A model generated the notes under the pieces. It did no database searches. It had not been told where the DNA came from and was given only the letters and a program-made list of their open reading frames with translations. Below are positions 1 through 7,800 of a stretch of 64,000 nucleotides of DNA, one piece after another (the first letter of the stretch is position 1; the number at the start of each line of letters is the position of its first letter). The position numbers were made by a program, and so were the translations under genes. This stretch comes from Actinomycetota bacterium (GTDB lineage: Bacteria > Actinomycetota > Actinomycetes > Actinomycetales > Microbacteriaceae), in assembly GCA_030840335.1 (NCBI GenBank), contig JAUZFR010000077.1, forward strand, positions 1-64,000, given 5' to 3'.

Positions 1-2
1 CC

Positions 3-1124
3 GACCTGTCGATCTGGGCGACTCTCCCGGGGCTGACGCTTCCGCCCGACCTCAGTTCAATTCCCGGAATGTCGCCCAAGCCGGCGCTTCCGATGCCGGA
101 ATTCGACCAGCCCGCTCGTGAGATGCCACCCGGCCCGACCGATCCCGTGTTTACCGAGCCGGTCTTCACCGAACCGGTGGTGATCGAACCGGTCGTGATC
201 GAAGCCACATTCACAGATCCCTTGGCTGAACCGACTGATTCAGAGGCAGCTGACAGCGTCCCACCCACTTCGACAGACTCGGGCGGTGCTGAGACGCGCC
301 GCACGCGCAGGCAGATGCGAGACAGTCGCGCTCCGGCGGACGACCTTCGCGACACAGATGAAGTGCCGACACATCCAGGCCGCGCTCCGAGCGCGCCGTA
401 CGCTCCCCCGCCGGCGGGTGTTCAATACATCGCTCCGCTTCCCCCGGGAGTCGCCAGCGTCGAACCCGCTCCAAACGCGTACCCCGCGTCATCTTTCGGA
501 AACAGGATCACGCCATCGTGGACGGATTCGAAGGCGGTCGATTCCCCAGATGTTCCGCCGGTCGGGGCCGCGCCGACGGCACCATCACCGTTCCCCGCGA
601 CGCCGCTTTCGCCATCGGCCGCGCCTCTGCCGCCCACTCAGCCGCAGGTCGATCCGGCGGCGCGTGTCGCACGGCCGATGGGTGTGCCGGAGCCAACGGG
701 ATCGAGCACGCTGGGGGTATGGCTCATCGCCATTCTTCCGCTGCTTCAATTCGCAGCGATCTACTATGCCTTCGGACTTCTTGCCCAGCCTCTCCTCCCC
801 GGCGTGCAGTGGGGTGTGCTGCTCGCGCCCGCGGTGTTCTCATTGATCTTTGCCGCGCTCGACGGGCGAAAATTGCGAGAACAGGGGCACGACAGGGTGC
901 CGAGCACGCTGTGGGCGATTATCCCGCCGCTCTATCTGTTTGTTCGGTGCTTCCGGATCGGGCCTCGATCGATCAGTGCTCTCCTTCTGTGGCTGATCTT
1001 CCAGGCGGCCGCAGTGGCAGGGGCCTACCTATTACTGCCAGACGTGTTGGCGGAGGCCATGGGAACCGTCGCACTAACCGCGGCGGTCGTCTCGACCGCT
1101 GCGACGATGACGGAGCAAAAGTAG
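3..1124 (+). CDS. Proline-rich membrane protein, 5' end cut by window
   Basis: The reading frame is open back to base 3, so the true start lies upstream. The visible part has a long low-complexity N-terminal region rich in Pro, Ala, Glu and Thr, with short repeats such as DPVFTEPVFTEPVVIEP. A hydrophobic C-terminal block with about four membrane segments follows, after GSSTLGVWLIA. That C-terminal block has the same layout as the membrane part of the DUF2510 protein at 11290-11940, so the missing N-terminus may carry a DUF2510 module. That is inference. The role is unknown; it is an integral membrane protein with a probably cytoplasmic disordered arm. Confidence 0.7.
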   Translation, partial: DLSIWATLPGLTLPPDLSSIPGMSPKPALPMPEFDQPAREMPPGPTDPVFTEPVFTEPVVIEPVVIEATFTDPLAEPTDSEAADSVPPTSTDSGGAETRRTRRQMRDSRAPADDLRDTDEVPTHPGRAPSAPYAPPPAGVQYIAPLPPGVASVEPAPNAYPASSFGNRITPSWTDSKAVDSPDVPPVGAAPTAPSPFPATPLSPSAAPLPPTQPQVDPAARVARPMGVPEPTGSSTLGVWLIAILPLLQFAAIYYAFGLLAQPLLPGVQWGVLLAPAVFSLIFAALDGRKLREQGHDRVPSTLWAIIPPLYLFVRCFRIGPRSISALLLWLIFQAAAVAGAYLLLPDVLAEAMGTVALTAAVVSTAATMTEQK

Positions 1125-1130
1125 TAGGGG

Positions 1131-1505
1131 TCACCGACTAGCGAATGTCGCCTGTAACACGATGCCGTTGCCATCCGGATCAGTGAACTCTACGTACCGC
1201 CCCCACGGGGCATCCTCGGGGTCGCTGAGTGACACGCCCAAACTCGATAGGCGGGCGATCGACTCGTCGAGATCATCGGTTTCGAGGACGAGTCCCTTGA
1301 GCGATCCCGCCGGCATGGTGTCGAACCAGGTCACCAGGGTGATCGCGGTCTGAGCGTGTGGGGGCGCGACCGACACCCAGCGCATGTCGGAGCCCATTTG
1401 GGTATCCGAGAGCAGGTCAAACCCGAGCGTGTCGACGTAGAAGTCGCGTGCCCTGTCCTGATCGCTGACCGGAATGGAAAAGACCTGTACCTGAGTTATT
1501 GCCAT
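1131..1505 (-). CDS. VOC (glyoxalase/bleomycin-resistance fold) family protein
   Basis: This 124-residue protein is a typical single VOC domain made of two beta-alpha-beta-beta-beta modules. It opens with VFSIPVSDQDRARDFYVDTLGF and closes with GRYVEFTDPDGNGIVL, where the terminal Glu is the usual metal ligand of the family. VOC proteins bind a divalent metal and act as small-molecule isomerases, dioxygenases or drug binders. Nothing here fixes the substrate. It is transcribed away from the neighbouring 1788-2492 gene, and a small acidic reading frame (1538-1603) lies just upstream on the same strand. Confidence 0.85.
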   Translation of the reverse strand: MAITQVQVFSIPVSDQDRARDFYVDTLGFDLLSDTQMGSDMRWVSVAPPHAQTAITLVTWFDTMPAGSLKGLVLETDDLDESIARLSSLGVSLSDPEDAPWGRYVEFTDPDGNGIVLQATFASR

Positions 1506-1537
1506 GACTCATGGTGGCCCCGCGAGTAGCCGGTGCG

Positions 1538-1603
1538 CTAATCGGTGTTGTACCAGGATGGATCGTCGTACTCTTGCTCATCCTCGGCTTCCAGAGGGTC
1601 CAT
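1538..1603 (-). CDS. Possible 21-residue acidic small protein
   Basis: A short frame reads MDPLEAEDEQEYDDP then SWYNTD and stops. It is preceded by the strong ribosome binding site AAGGAG six bases before the ATG. Nine of 21 residues are Asp or Glu. The frame ends 33 bases before the VOC gene on the same strand, so the two could share a transcript. The frame is open upstream to about 1696 without a better start. The support is only the ribosome binding site and the composition. It may also be a leader peptide or chance. Confidence 0.35.
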   Translation of the reverse strand: MDPLEAEDEQEYDDPSWYNTD

Positions 1604-1787
1604 GACCTTCTCCTTCCCTTCGGCTGTGTACGGGTGCTGACACTTCCTGTGGTGTCTTACTCTGGTTGCGAACACTTGGATCAGCCATGCCCCGTCTTAT
1701 GAACTCTCGGTGAATTCCCTGCCTCTGGTGAGGGCAGAACGGCCAGCGGGCTTTCCACTGTCGGACCCCCCACGGCAGACTGGGCGT

Positions 1788-2492
1788 ATGGCTCAACGGA
1801 GATATCCCGCATCGCAGGTGCAGTCCAGAACCTTTGGCGAGTCAATGCTGGAGACGCTCCGGCGAGTGCCATTCGGCTCCCTTCCGAAAACTGAACTCGA
1901 CCTCGCACTGTTCCGTGCTCTCATCGATTCGGGGCTGCTCGAAGTGAACCTGCCGGTGTTCGAAATCGCGCGACGACTCGAAATCACCCCGTCACGGGTG
2001 CGCGGCCTTCTGTATCGCTATCGACTCGAGAACCAGGATGGCGACGCCGCGGTGATCGACGAAATCACCGCGGCACTCACGAAGACCCGATTCGAGATCA
2101 CTGCTGATCGCATTGTGTTCGGCATTGAAGACCCCTATCTGCGCGACTCACTTGCTGCACTCCTCAAAGAGCAGGGCATTTTCGCCGACAGCAGCTTCAA
2201 TCCCGAAACGGTCACTCTGACGCTCGAGGCGTTCGTCGATTTCGCAGACAAGCGGCTCACCGATGACGACCGCAGGCTTATTCTTCGCGCGTTGCAGAAT
2301 GACACGCACGTCGAGCTCAACAAGTTCAAGCGAGTGCTGAAGGGCACCTTGACGCAACTGGGAAAGCGGGTGATCGGGGCGGCAGCGGAAGACGCGGCCG
2401 CCGGGCTCATCGATGCTGCGTGGGACTTCACTACCGGACTGCTGCGGGGCGATGCGTCGCGCGTCGAGAAGGCGGCGACCCGACTCGGCTAA
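1788..2492 (+). CDS. Hypothetical protein with predicted winged-helix-like N-terminus
   Basis: The 234-residue product begins MAQRRYPASQ. The chosen ATG lies six bases after CAGACT, which fits a leaderless start. An in-frame start at 1710 would add 26 residues with no conserved look. Residues 45-75 (LLEVNLPVFEIARRLEITPS) resemble a helix-turn-helix that recognises DNA. The rest is helical and ends in an Ala/Asp-rich segment. I do not recognise the family. Its stop overlaps the stop of the convergent gene at 2489-2800 by four bases. Confidence 0.7.
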   Translation: MAQRRYPASQVQSRTFGESMLETLRRVPFGSLPKTELDLALFRALIDSGLLEVNLPVFEIARRLEITPSRVRGLLYRYRLENQDGDAAVIDEITAALTKTRFEITADRIVFGIEDPYLRDSLAALLKEQGIFADSSFNPETVTLTLEAFVDFADKRLTDDDRRLILRALQNDTHVELNKFKRVLKGTLTQLGKRVIGAAAEDAAAGLIDAAWDFTTGLLRGDASRVEKAATRLG

Positions 2493-2800
2493 CGGTCGTC
2501 CTGAACCAGGTACCACCGCCCGCCGACCCGCTCAGTGACCTTCGCGGCGACAATCTCCGCGAGAGGCCGCAGGGTATTCGCGACATGCCTGCCGATCTGA
2601 AGGGCGACCTCGCCATCATCCGCGGTAAATCGCACGGTGATGCGAGCCGTGCCCGAAACCACGCCCACATCGAATGCCTCGACAGTGGTGAACTCGCGAA
2701 CCGCCGCTGCCGCGCGCGGGAGGATGGACGACGGATCCACATTCGGGTCCACTGCCCCGATGGTCAGAGTGACGCGAAACGACGGCACTTCGAACTCCAT
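2489..2800 (-). CDS. Hypothetical protein, about 103 residues
   Basis: The frame is open from 2887, but the natural start is the ATG at 2800 (MEFEVPSFRVTLTIGAV), because upstream residues are basic and look untranslated. The product has alternating hydrophobic strands (FRVTLTIG, ARITVRFTADDGEVALQIGRHV), suggesting a small alpha/beta fold. No family is recognised. It is encoded tail-to-tail with the 1788-2492 gene and head-to-head with the secreted CHAP protein gene. Confidence 0.6.
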   Translation of the reverse strand: MEFEVPSFRVTLTIGAVDPNVDPSSILPRAAAAVREFTTVEAFDVGVVSGTARITVRFTADDGEVALQIGRHVANTLRPLAEIVAAKVTERVGGRWYLVQDDR

Positions 2801-2988
2801 TTCGCGGCATTCCGGGAGAATTGTTCTCGTTTCGAATGTAGTCGACCGGCTCGGGCAGCGTCTTTTGTGTCGCCGATCGGCTGACACGTCTTCGAATTAC
2901 ACGGCGGTAGTTCGCCCCCCACTTGCGGGACTGGGAAACCGAGCCATGCTTCCGTAGCGTCGAAGCTGAAGCTGTTCGGGGGAAATTC

Positions 2989-4269
2989 ATGCTTACATCG
3001 CGCAAAATCGGCGCTGGTGCGCGGGTCATCGTCGCGGGTATTGCCGCGCTTGCCATCATTGCGGGAGGGCTCATTGCGGCTCCCGCCGCGTTCGCCGGCG
3101 TTGACAACTACCCAAGCAAGTGGAAGTCGGTCCCACGGGACTCGATGTTCGATGACTGGGGCGAGTACAACCGTGAGTGCACCTCGTGGGTAGCCTGGCG
3201 GCTTCACAGCAACAATCACTTCGAGATGCCCTTCCATGCGAATGCCGACAAATGGGGCCCGCGCGCCAAAGCGCTCGGATACACCGTGAACACGACTCCG
3301 GCTGTCGGCGCTGTCGCCTGGTGGTCGTCCATGCACGTCGCCTGGGTCGAGGCCGTCAATCCGGACAAGACGATCACCATCGAGGAATACAACATCGGTG
3401 GCAAGGGCAAGTACGACGAAACGACCATTCCCGCGAGTCGGCCAACCGGCTACATCCACTTTCAGGACATCGCGACGAGCTTCGTTAACGGCGCCTACGT
3501 TTCATACAGCGGCAACGTCTATCGAATGGCTGGTGGCGCGCCGATCTATGTGTCGACCTGGGCCAAGTGGGGCAAGAAGCCCGTTGGACTGGCCACCGCG
3601 AAACAGTGGGCCGCACTCCGCGTGACGCCCGCCGATGGAACCTATCTGCGCACCCGGACGAGCAACAAGAACTATCAAGTTGTCGGCGGCGCTCCCGTGT
3701 ATATCAGCTCATGGGACGTCGTGGGCGGCAGGAAGCCGGTTGTAGTCATCTCGGATGAGGCAGTTGCGAACGGGGGCAAGGTCGGCTCCGTCTGGCGGCA
3801 CCTGAACTTCTTCCCGGCCGGCACACCATACGTGGTCGCGAGCCCGAGCAACAAGATCTACAAGCTCGCCGACGGCGCAGCCATGCCTGTCGCGGACTGG
3901 GCTTCTGTGGGGGGCAAGCAGCCGTCCGTCACCATCGGCGACGACAACATCGCGAAGGCCGGCGCCGAGCTCACCAGCCCATACGGTCACCTCCACGGCG
4001 TTCTGGTCCCCACCGTTCCGACGATCACGGGTATCGCGAAGCAGGGTCACACGCTCAAGGCCGTTCCCGGGATCTGGGCACCGACTGACGTGACATTGTC
4101 ATATAGGTGGATGCGGAACGGGGTGTCGATCAAGAATGCGACCGCCGCCACCTACCTGCTCAACGCTCACAACCACGGTGCCGTCATCACCGTGCGCATC
4201 ACTGCAACCAAAACCAACTATCTCCCAGCGGTCGTCATCAGCGCGGGTACGGCCAAAGTCATCCGGTAG
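2989..4269 (+). CDS. Secreted CHAP-domain peptidoglycan hydrolase with three repeats and an Ig-like tail
   Basis: The start is the ATG at 2989, preceded by GGGGGAAA. Residues 1-36 form a signal peptide (SRK, a hydrophobic core, then APAAFAG). Residues 40-155 are a CHAP domain: the nucleophile is C64 in NRECTSW, the His is H116 in SSMHVAW, and E133 and N135 lie in EEYN. CHAP domains cut peptide cross-links or amide bonds in the cell wall. Three degenerate modules of about 50-60 residues follow, from about 166, 214 and 267. Each has G-x-x-Y-x-(x)-GGAP and a W-x-x-x-GGKKP-type turn. Residues 320-405 form a bacterial Ig-like domain of the GxWxP/YRWMRNG type. The protein is likely exported and wall-acting; its target is unknown. 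Confidence 0.85.
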   Translation: MLTSRKIGAGARVIVAGIAALAIIAGGLIAAPAAFAGVDNYPSKWKSVPRDSMFDDWGEYNRECTSWVAWRLHSNNHFEMPFHANADKWGPRAKALGYTVNTTPAVGAVAWWSSMHVAWVEAVNPDKTITIEEYNIGGKGKYDETTIPASRPTGYIHFQDIATSFVNGAYVSYSGNVYRMAGGAPIYVSTWAKWGKKPVGLATAKQWAALRVTPADGTYLRTRTSNKNYQVVGGAPVYISSWDVVGGRKPVVVISDEAVANGGKVGSVWRHLNFFPAGTPYVVASPSNKIYKLADGAAMPVADWASVGGKQPSVTIGDDNIAKAGAELTSPYGHLHGVLVPTVPTITGIAKQGHTLKAVPGIWAPTDVTLSYRWMRNGVSIKNATAATYLLNAHNHGAVITVRITATKTNYLPAVVISAGTAKVIR

Positions 4270-4270
4270 G

Positions 4271-4285
4271 GCCGGTCGCACCGGC
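4271..4285. terminator. Short GC hairpin after the CHAP gene
   Basis: GCCGGT-CGC-ACCGGC is a perfect 6-bp stem with a 3-base loop, two bases after the stop codon. It lies between converging genes. There is no T tract, so this is a weak terminator candidate. Confidence 0.35.
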
Positions 4286-4291
4286 TGACAG

Positions 4292-4684
4292 CTACTGCTT
4301 GCTGGTGTGCTCCACGCTCATCACCAGAATGACCCGGTCGGCGCTGTCGCGAGGCGGCTCCTGGGTGGCGTTGCCGTACCGCTTGCCGAGCACCACATAG
4401 AACGCGCCAGTGGGGTCCGGAACTACCTCGACGAGCTTTCCCCGAACCTCAAGGTAGCGAAACGGATTGTCGGGGTCGATGAGCGAGACACTCATCGAGG
4501 GATTGTGCTGAAGATTGCGGTACTTCGCGCGCTTGGTCGTGTGCGTAAACCGCAGGTATTTCCCGTCGAACTGGAACCACATCGGGTTAACCTGCACCGT
4601 GTCATCCGGACGGATGGTGCCGAGGTGCGCGTAGATCGGCTGTTCGAGGAGGTTGGCATAGTCGGCGGGGATGATGTCGTTCAC
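4292..4684 (-). CDS. PPOX-class (pyridoxamine oxidase-like, F420/FMN) protein
   Basis: This 130-residue split-barrel protein begins at a GTG. Its pattern matches the family of small actinobacterial FMN- or F420-dependent enzymes: LGTIRPDDTVQVNPMWF, then KYLRFTHTTKRAKYRNL, then PSMSVSLIDPDNPFRYLEVRG. The KRAKYRNLQ stretch is the usual phosphate-binding turn of the cofactor. Members reduce unsaturated small molecules or oxidise pyridoxamine-like substrates; the actual substrate cannot be read. It is divergent from acyP. Confidence 0.85.
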   Translation of the reverse strand: MNDIIPADYANLLEQPIYAHLGTIRPDDTVQVNPMWFQFDGKYLRFTHTTKRAKYRNLQHNPSMSVSLIDPDNPFRYLEVRGKLVEVVPDPTGAFYVVLGKRYGNATQEPPRDSADRVILVMSVEHTSKQ

Positions 4685-4740
4685 TCTTCAATTATCGTCT
4701 CAGCCCAGCCGCCCGGCAGCCCAGCCGTGTCGAAGCCGAG

Positions 4741-4746
4741 TACCGT
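4741..4746 (+). promoter_or_regulatory. -10 box TACCGT for leaderless acyP
   Basis: TACCGT ends six bases before the acyP ATG at 4753, the spacing expected if transcription starts at the start codon. No ribosome binding site is seen. Confidence 0.45.
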
Positions 4747-4752
4747 CGTGGG

Positions 4753-5025
4753 ATGGGCATCGTTCGGCGACAGGTCATCGTTCGCGGCGAGGTGCAGGGC
4801 GTTGGTTTTCGCATGAACGCGCGCGCCGAGGCGCGCCGATTGGGCCTGAGCGGTGTCGCGCTGAATCGCAGGGACGGATCCGTCGAGGTGCAGGTCGAGG
4901 GCCCGGATGCCGCAGTTGCCGAGATGGTCGCCTGGCTGCGGCGGGGCCCCCGATATGCGCGCGTAACGTCAGTCACTGTCGAGGACAGCGAACCGCTCGG
5001 CGACACCGAATTCACGGTGCATTGA
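4753..5025 (+). CDS. acyP: Acylphosphatase
   Basis: The 90-residue protein carries the acylphosphatase signature GEVQGVGFR (the Arg binds phosphate) and the catalytic Asn region ALNRRDGSVEVQVEG. It hydrolyses carboxyl-phosphate bonds such as acetyl phosphate or 1,3-bisphosphoglycerate in the cytosol. The length matches the family. There is no ribosome binding site; a -10 box at 4741-4746 supports a leaderless transcript. It converges on the sedolisin gene with only two bases between. Confidence 0.95.
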   Translation: MGIVRRQVIVRGEVQGVGFRMNARAEARRLGLSGVALNRRDGSVEVQVEGPDAAVAEMVAWLRRGPRYARVTSVTVEDSEPLGDTEFTVH

Positions 5026-5027
5026 AG

Positions 5028-6584
5028 CTACCCGGCCGTGCGCAGAGCCTCGAGAAGTGCGGCGCCATCCGGTACGCCGAGGCCGGTGCAGGCGTCCCAT
5101 CCCTTTGCTGCGTCAAAGCTGCCGTTCGACCCTGACGTCACGTCTCGAAACCCGCTCGACACCTCATAGAGCTTCGGCTGCACAAGACCGAGCGGAGTGC
5201 CGAGCGACTGGACCATCCGTGCGACAAGCGCCGCCCAGAGCGGTGCGACGGCGCTGGTGCCGCCGAAGACCACTCGCGTACCGTCGACCAGTACCTGGTA
5301 GCCGGTTTCGGGGTCGGCGTTTGCGGCGACATCGGGCACTCCGCGACCTCCGGATGAAGACGAGGCCGAGGGCACGCCCGCGTTCGCCTGCCAGGTCGGA
5401 AGGGCGAAGACGTCGCTCACTCCCCCACCTGTGGCTCCCCCGCCCTGCCCGTTGTTCCAGACGGTCTCCGAGGCAACCGAACCGTTTGTGGCCTTCAGTG
5501 AGGTGCCACCACACGCGAGCGCGTGCGGGCTCGAGGCCGGAAAGTCTGCATGATCAGAACCATCGGAGCTGCCATCGGAGCTGCCGTTGTCCCCGGCAGC
5601 CGCGGTTACCGTGACCCCGAGCGCGGCGGCGTCGAGGAGGGCCTCGTCGAACGCGTTTCGCGCCTGCGCGGTCCACTGGTCTTCGCTCTGCCCCCAGCTG
5701 ATGCTCATCGCCGTCGGTGTCGGCGTGGCGTGAGCGGCATCCGAGATCGCGTCGACGAACCCGGCGTCGGTATTGGGCGCAAAATAGACGACGATAGCGG
5801 CCGCCGGACTGAGAGCTCCTACCACCTCGATGTCCAGGAGGACTTCGCCGTCGGCGCCGCTGGGATCTTTCCCTGGCTCATTGACGGCGCCATCGACGCC
5901 GACTGCGGTGACCGATGGCGAGCCCACACCGAGCCCGCCGAAGTAGGTGTCCAGGTCTTGCTGTGCGTATCCCCCGCCGAGTTCGATGATCGCGATGGTC
6001 TGGCCCGCGCCGTCGGTGTCGGCCGGAAAGTTGTAGATCTGCCCGAGTTGCACGGGTGTGTAGCTCACGGATGCCGCGTGCGCCTGCGCGATGCGAAATT
6101 GCGCGCGAGCCTGCGGACGGTCGTCGAGCCCGAGCACTGCTGTCACGACGCCGGCGAGGGCAGCGGGGATGCTCAGGCCGCCCGTGCGATGGCGGTGCTC
6201 GGCACGGGAACCGCTCGTGCCGCTTGTCACCGCCTCGAGGGAGGTCCCGAAGACTCGGCTCAACGCTGCCGCCGAGCCGGATACGCGGACACGACGGGAA
6301 ACCGGATCGGTCGAGATCACGGACAGCCCGAGGGCGGTCAGGGTGGACACGACGAGCGAGACATCCGCGGGGTCCGCGCCGTACTGAACCTCGAGTTCTT
6401 CGCGCGTGAGCACCTTCGCTAACACGTCAGCCGAATCGATCGGCGCACGACGGCGCAGGACCACCGTCGCTTCGATCGTGCCGTCTTTGTCGAGCTTGTG
6501 GCCGGCGGGCTGGATGCCTTCTGCCGGCGGTCGTTCGCTGCCTGGCAGTGGGACGAGGTCGAGGGGTTCGTTTTCTGACGTCAT
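5028..6584 (-). CDS. Sedolisin (S53) family serine-carboxyl protease precursor
   Basis: The 518-residue protein has an activation (pro) domain over about residues 30-165 and an S53 catalytic domain after it. The catalytic residues are visible: E247 and D251 in GEVLLDIE, the oxyanion Asp D332 in AGDNG, and S444 in GGTSAVAP. A Ca-binding region near the C-terminus (DACTGLGVPDG) is present. Family members are acid-active endopeptidases that mature by self-cleavage of the propeptide. No classical signal peptide is evident, which is common in bacterial sedolisins, so export is uncertain. It is divergent from the broken acetyltransferase gene. Confidence 0.93.
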   Translation of the reverse strand: MTSENEPLDLVPLPGSERPPAEGIQPAGHKLDKDGTIEATVVLRRRAPIDSADVLAKVLTREELEVQYGADPADVSLVVSTLTALGLSVISTDPVSRRVRVSGSAAALSRVFGTSLEAVTSGTSGSRAEHRHRTGGLSIPAALAGVVTAVLGLDDRPQARAQFRIAQAHAASVSYTPVQLGQIYNFPADTDGAGQTIAIIELGGGYAQQDLDTYFGGLGVGSPSVTAVGVDGAVNEPGKDPSGADGEVLLDIEVVGALSPAAAIVVYFAPNTDAGFVDAISDAAHATPTPTAMSISWGQSEDQWTAQARNAFDEALLDAAALGVTVTAAAGDNGSSDGSSDGSDHADFPASSPHALACGGTSLKATNGSVASETVWNNGQGGGATGGGVSDVFALPTWQANAGVPSASSSSGGRGVPDVAANADPETGYQVLVDGTRVVFGGTSAVAPLWAALVARMVQSLGTPLGLVQPKLYEVSSGFRDVTSGSNGSFDAAKGWDACTGLGVPDGAALLEALRTAG

Positions 6585-6635
6585 GCATCCGGTCTACCGT
6601 GAACGACCGACCTAGACAACTCGTTCTCGTCGAAT

Positions 6636-6648
6636 GACACTGTGTGTC
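6636..6648. promoter_or_regulatory. Possible operator, GACAC-TGT-GTGTC palindrome
   Basis: A perfect 5-bp inverted repeat with a 3-base centre lies in the 99-base gap between the divergent sedolisin and acetyltransferase genes. It resembles a TetR/GntR-class operator in size. It is short enough to occur by chance. Confidence 0.25.
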
Positions 6649-6683
6649 TTTATTGTGGTTCCTATTGTGAAGGAGTGGACAAT

Positions 6684-7270
6684 ATGGTGACGGTTCGCGA
6701 CGTCAGCAGCGTCGACTGGGCGGACGTCGAACGCGTCTTCGGCACACGCGGTGACCCCGCGGCTGCTGGTGCCAGTTCTACAAGGTCTCGAACAAGGAGA
6801 TGTTGGACATGGGCTCAGCCGGATGCAGCTCGCGACTGCGCCAACAGGTGCTCGCGACATCCCGCACGACGCCCAGCCCCGGTCTTGTTGCGTATCTTGA
6901 CGATGAACCGGTGGGCTGGATCGCCGTCGAACCGCGCACCAGTTATCCGACGGCTCTCCGAGGCAAGGTCGTGTCAGCTGGCAGCACAGAGGATCCCGAG
7001 GATGCCACCGTATGGGCGGTCGTGTGCTTCGTGGTGCGCGTCGGTTTTCGGCGCCGCGGAATTGGGGCGAACCTGCTTGAGAGCGCGGTGCTCCATGCCC
7101 GCGACAAAGGAGCCCGCCTGCTGGAGGGTTATCCGGTGGATGTCGGGGCGAGGACGAAAGTGAGTTCGGCAGAGCTCTATCACGGCACCCTGAGCATCTT
7201 CGTGCGGGCGGGATTCGAGGTCGTGTCGCAGCCCGCTCCGGGTCGCGCGGTGGTGAGTCTTCGACTGTAG
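6684..7270 (+). pseudogene. GNAT N-acetyltransferase broken by a frameshift
   Basis: Translation starts at the ATG at 6684, with AGGAG at 6671-6675, and reads MVTVRDVSSVDWADVERVFG then TRGDP. Just after that, near 6755-6765, the frame must move by one base to continue with CWCQFYKVSNKEMLDMG. It then runs through a normal acetyltransferase to 7270 (VGWIAVEPRTSYP, then the acetyl-CoA loop VGFRRRGIGANLL). One missing base explains the break. The intact gene would encode about 196 residues. Either the gene is a recent pseudogene or the assembly has a one-base error here. Confidence 0.85.
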
Positions 7271-7302
7271 TGCCGCATCATGCAACATTCAGGAGAATGT
7301 CG

Positions 7303-7308
7303 TAGCGT
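7303..7308 (+). promoter_or_regulatory. -10 box TAGCGT deciding the gpx start
   Basis: TAGCGT ends six bases before the ATG at 7315, implying a leaderless start there. The GTG at 7309 is in frame but would lie inside the promoter spacing. Confidence 0.45.
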
Positions 7309-7314
7309 GTGAAT

Positions 7315-7800
7315 ATGGATCTCACCACTATCTCCGTCAACACGATCGACGGAGACCAGACCACACTCGCCCCCTACGCGGACAAGGTGGTTCTCGTCGT
7401 CAACGTAGCTTCGCGCTGCGGCCTCGCCCCCCAGTACGAGAAGCTCGAGCAGCTTCAGAAGACTTACGGCAAAGACGGTTTCACCGTGCTCGGCTTCCCG
7501 AGCAACCAGTTCCTCCAGGAACTGGGGAAGAACGAGGCGATCAAGGAGTACTGCTCGACCACCTGGGGCGTCACGTTCCCGATGTTTGATCGCGTTCACG
7601 TCAACGGCAGGAAGCAACACCCCCTGTATACGGAGCTGACGAAGACCGCGGACGCCGAGGGTAAGGCAGGCAAGGTGACCTGGAACTTCGAGAAGTTCGT
7701 CATCACCCCGAACGGCGAAGTCCACCGTTTCCGCCCGCAGACTGAGCCGGACGCCCCCGAGATCGTCGCGCTGATCGAATCAGCACTGCCGAGAATCTAG
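7315..7800 (+). CDS. Glutathione peroxidase family thiol peroxidase
   Basis: The 161-residue protein has the Gpx fold. The active site is NVASRCG with catalytic Cys where selenoproteins have Sec. The second motif GFPSNQF and the third WNFEKFVI supply the Gln and Trp of the catalytic triad. The loop after GFPSNQF reads FLQELGKNEAI, not the usual GGQEPG form, so it is a divergent member. Such Cys-type enzymes mainly use thioredoxin or mycothiol-linked partners to reduce peroxides. I prefer the ATG at 7315 over GTG 7309 because of the -10 box. The stop overlaps the stop of the next, convergent gene (CTAG). Confidence 0.92.
   Translation: MDLTTISVNTIDGDQTTLAPYADKVVLVVNVASRCGLAPQYEKLEQLQKTYGKDGFTVLGFPSNQFLQELGKNEAIKEYCSTTWGVTFPMFDRVHVNGRKQHPLYTELTKTADAEGKAGKVTWNFEKFVITPNGEVHRFRPQTEPDAPEIVALIESALPRI

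Noticed and set aside
1511-1702. A 63-codon plus-strand frame between the VOC gene and 1788
   Set aside because: It has no ribosome binding site or conserved features, and it overlaps the better-supported minus-strand micro-ORF.
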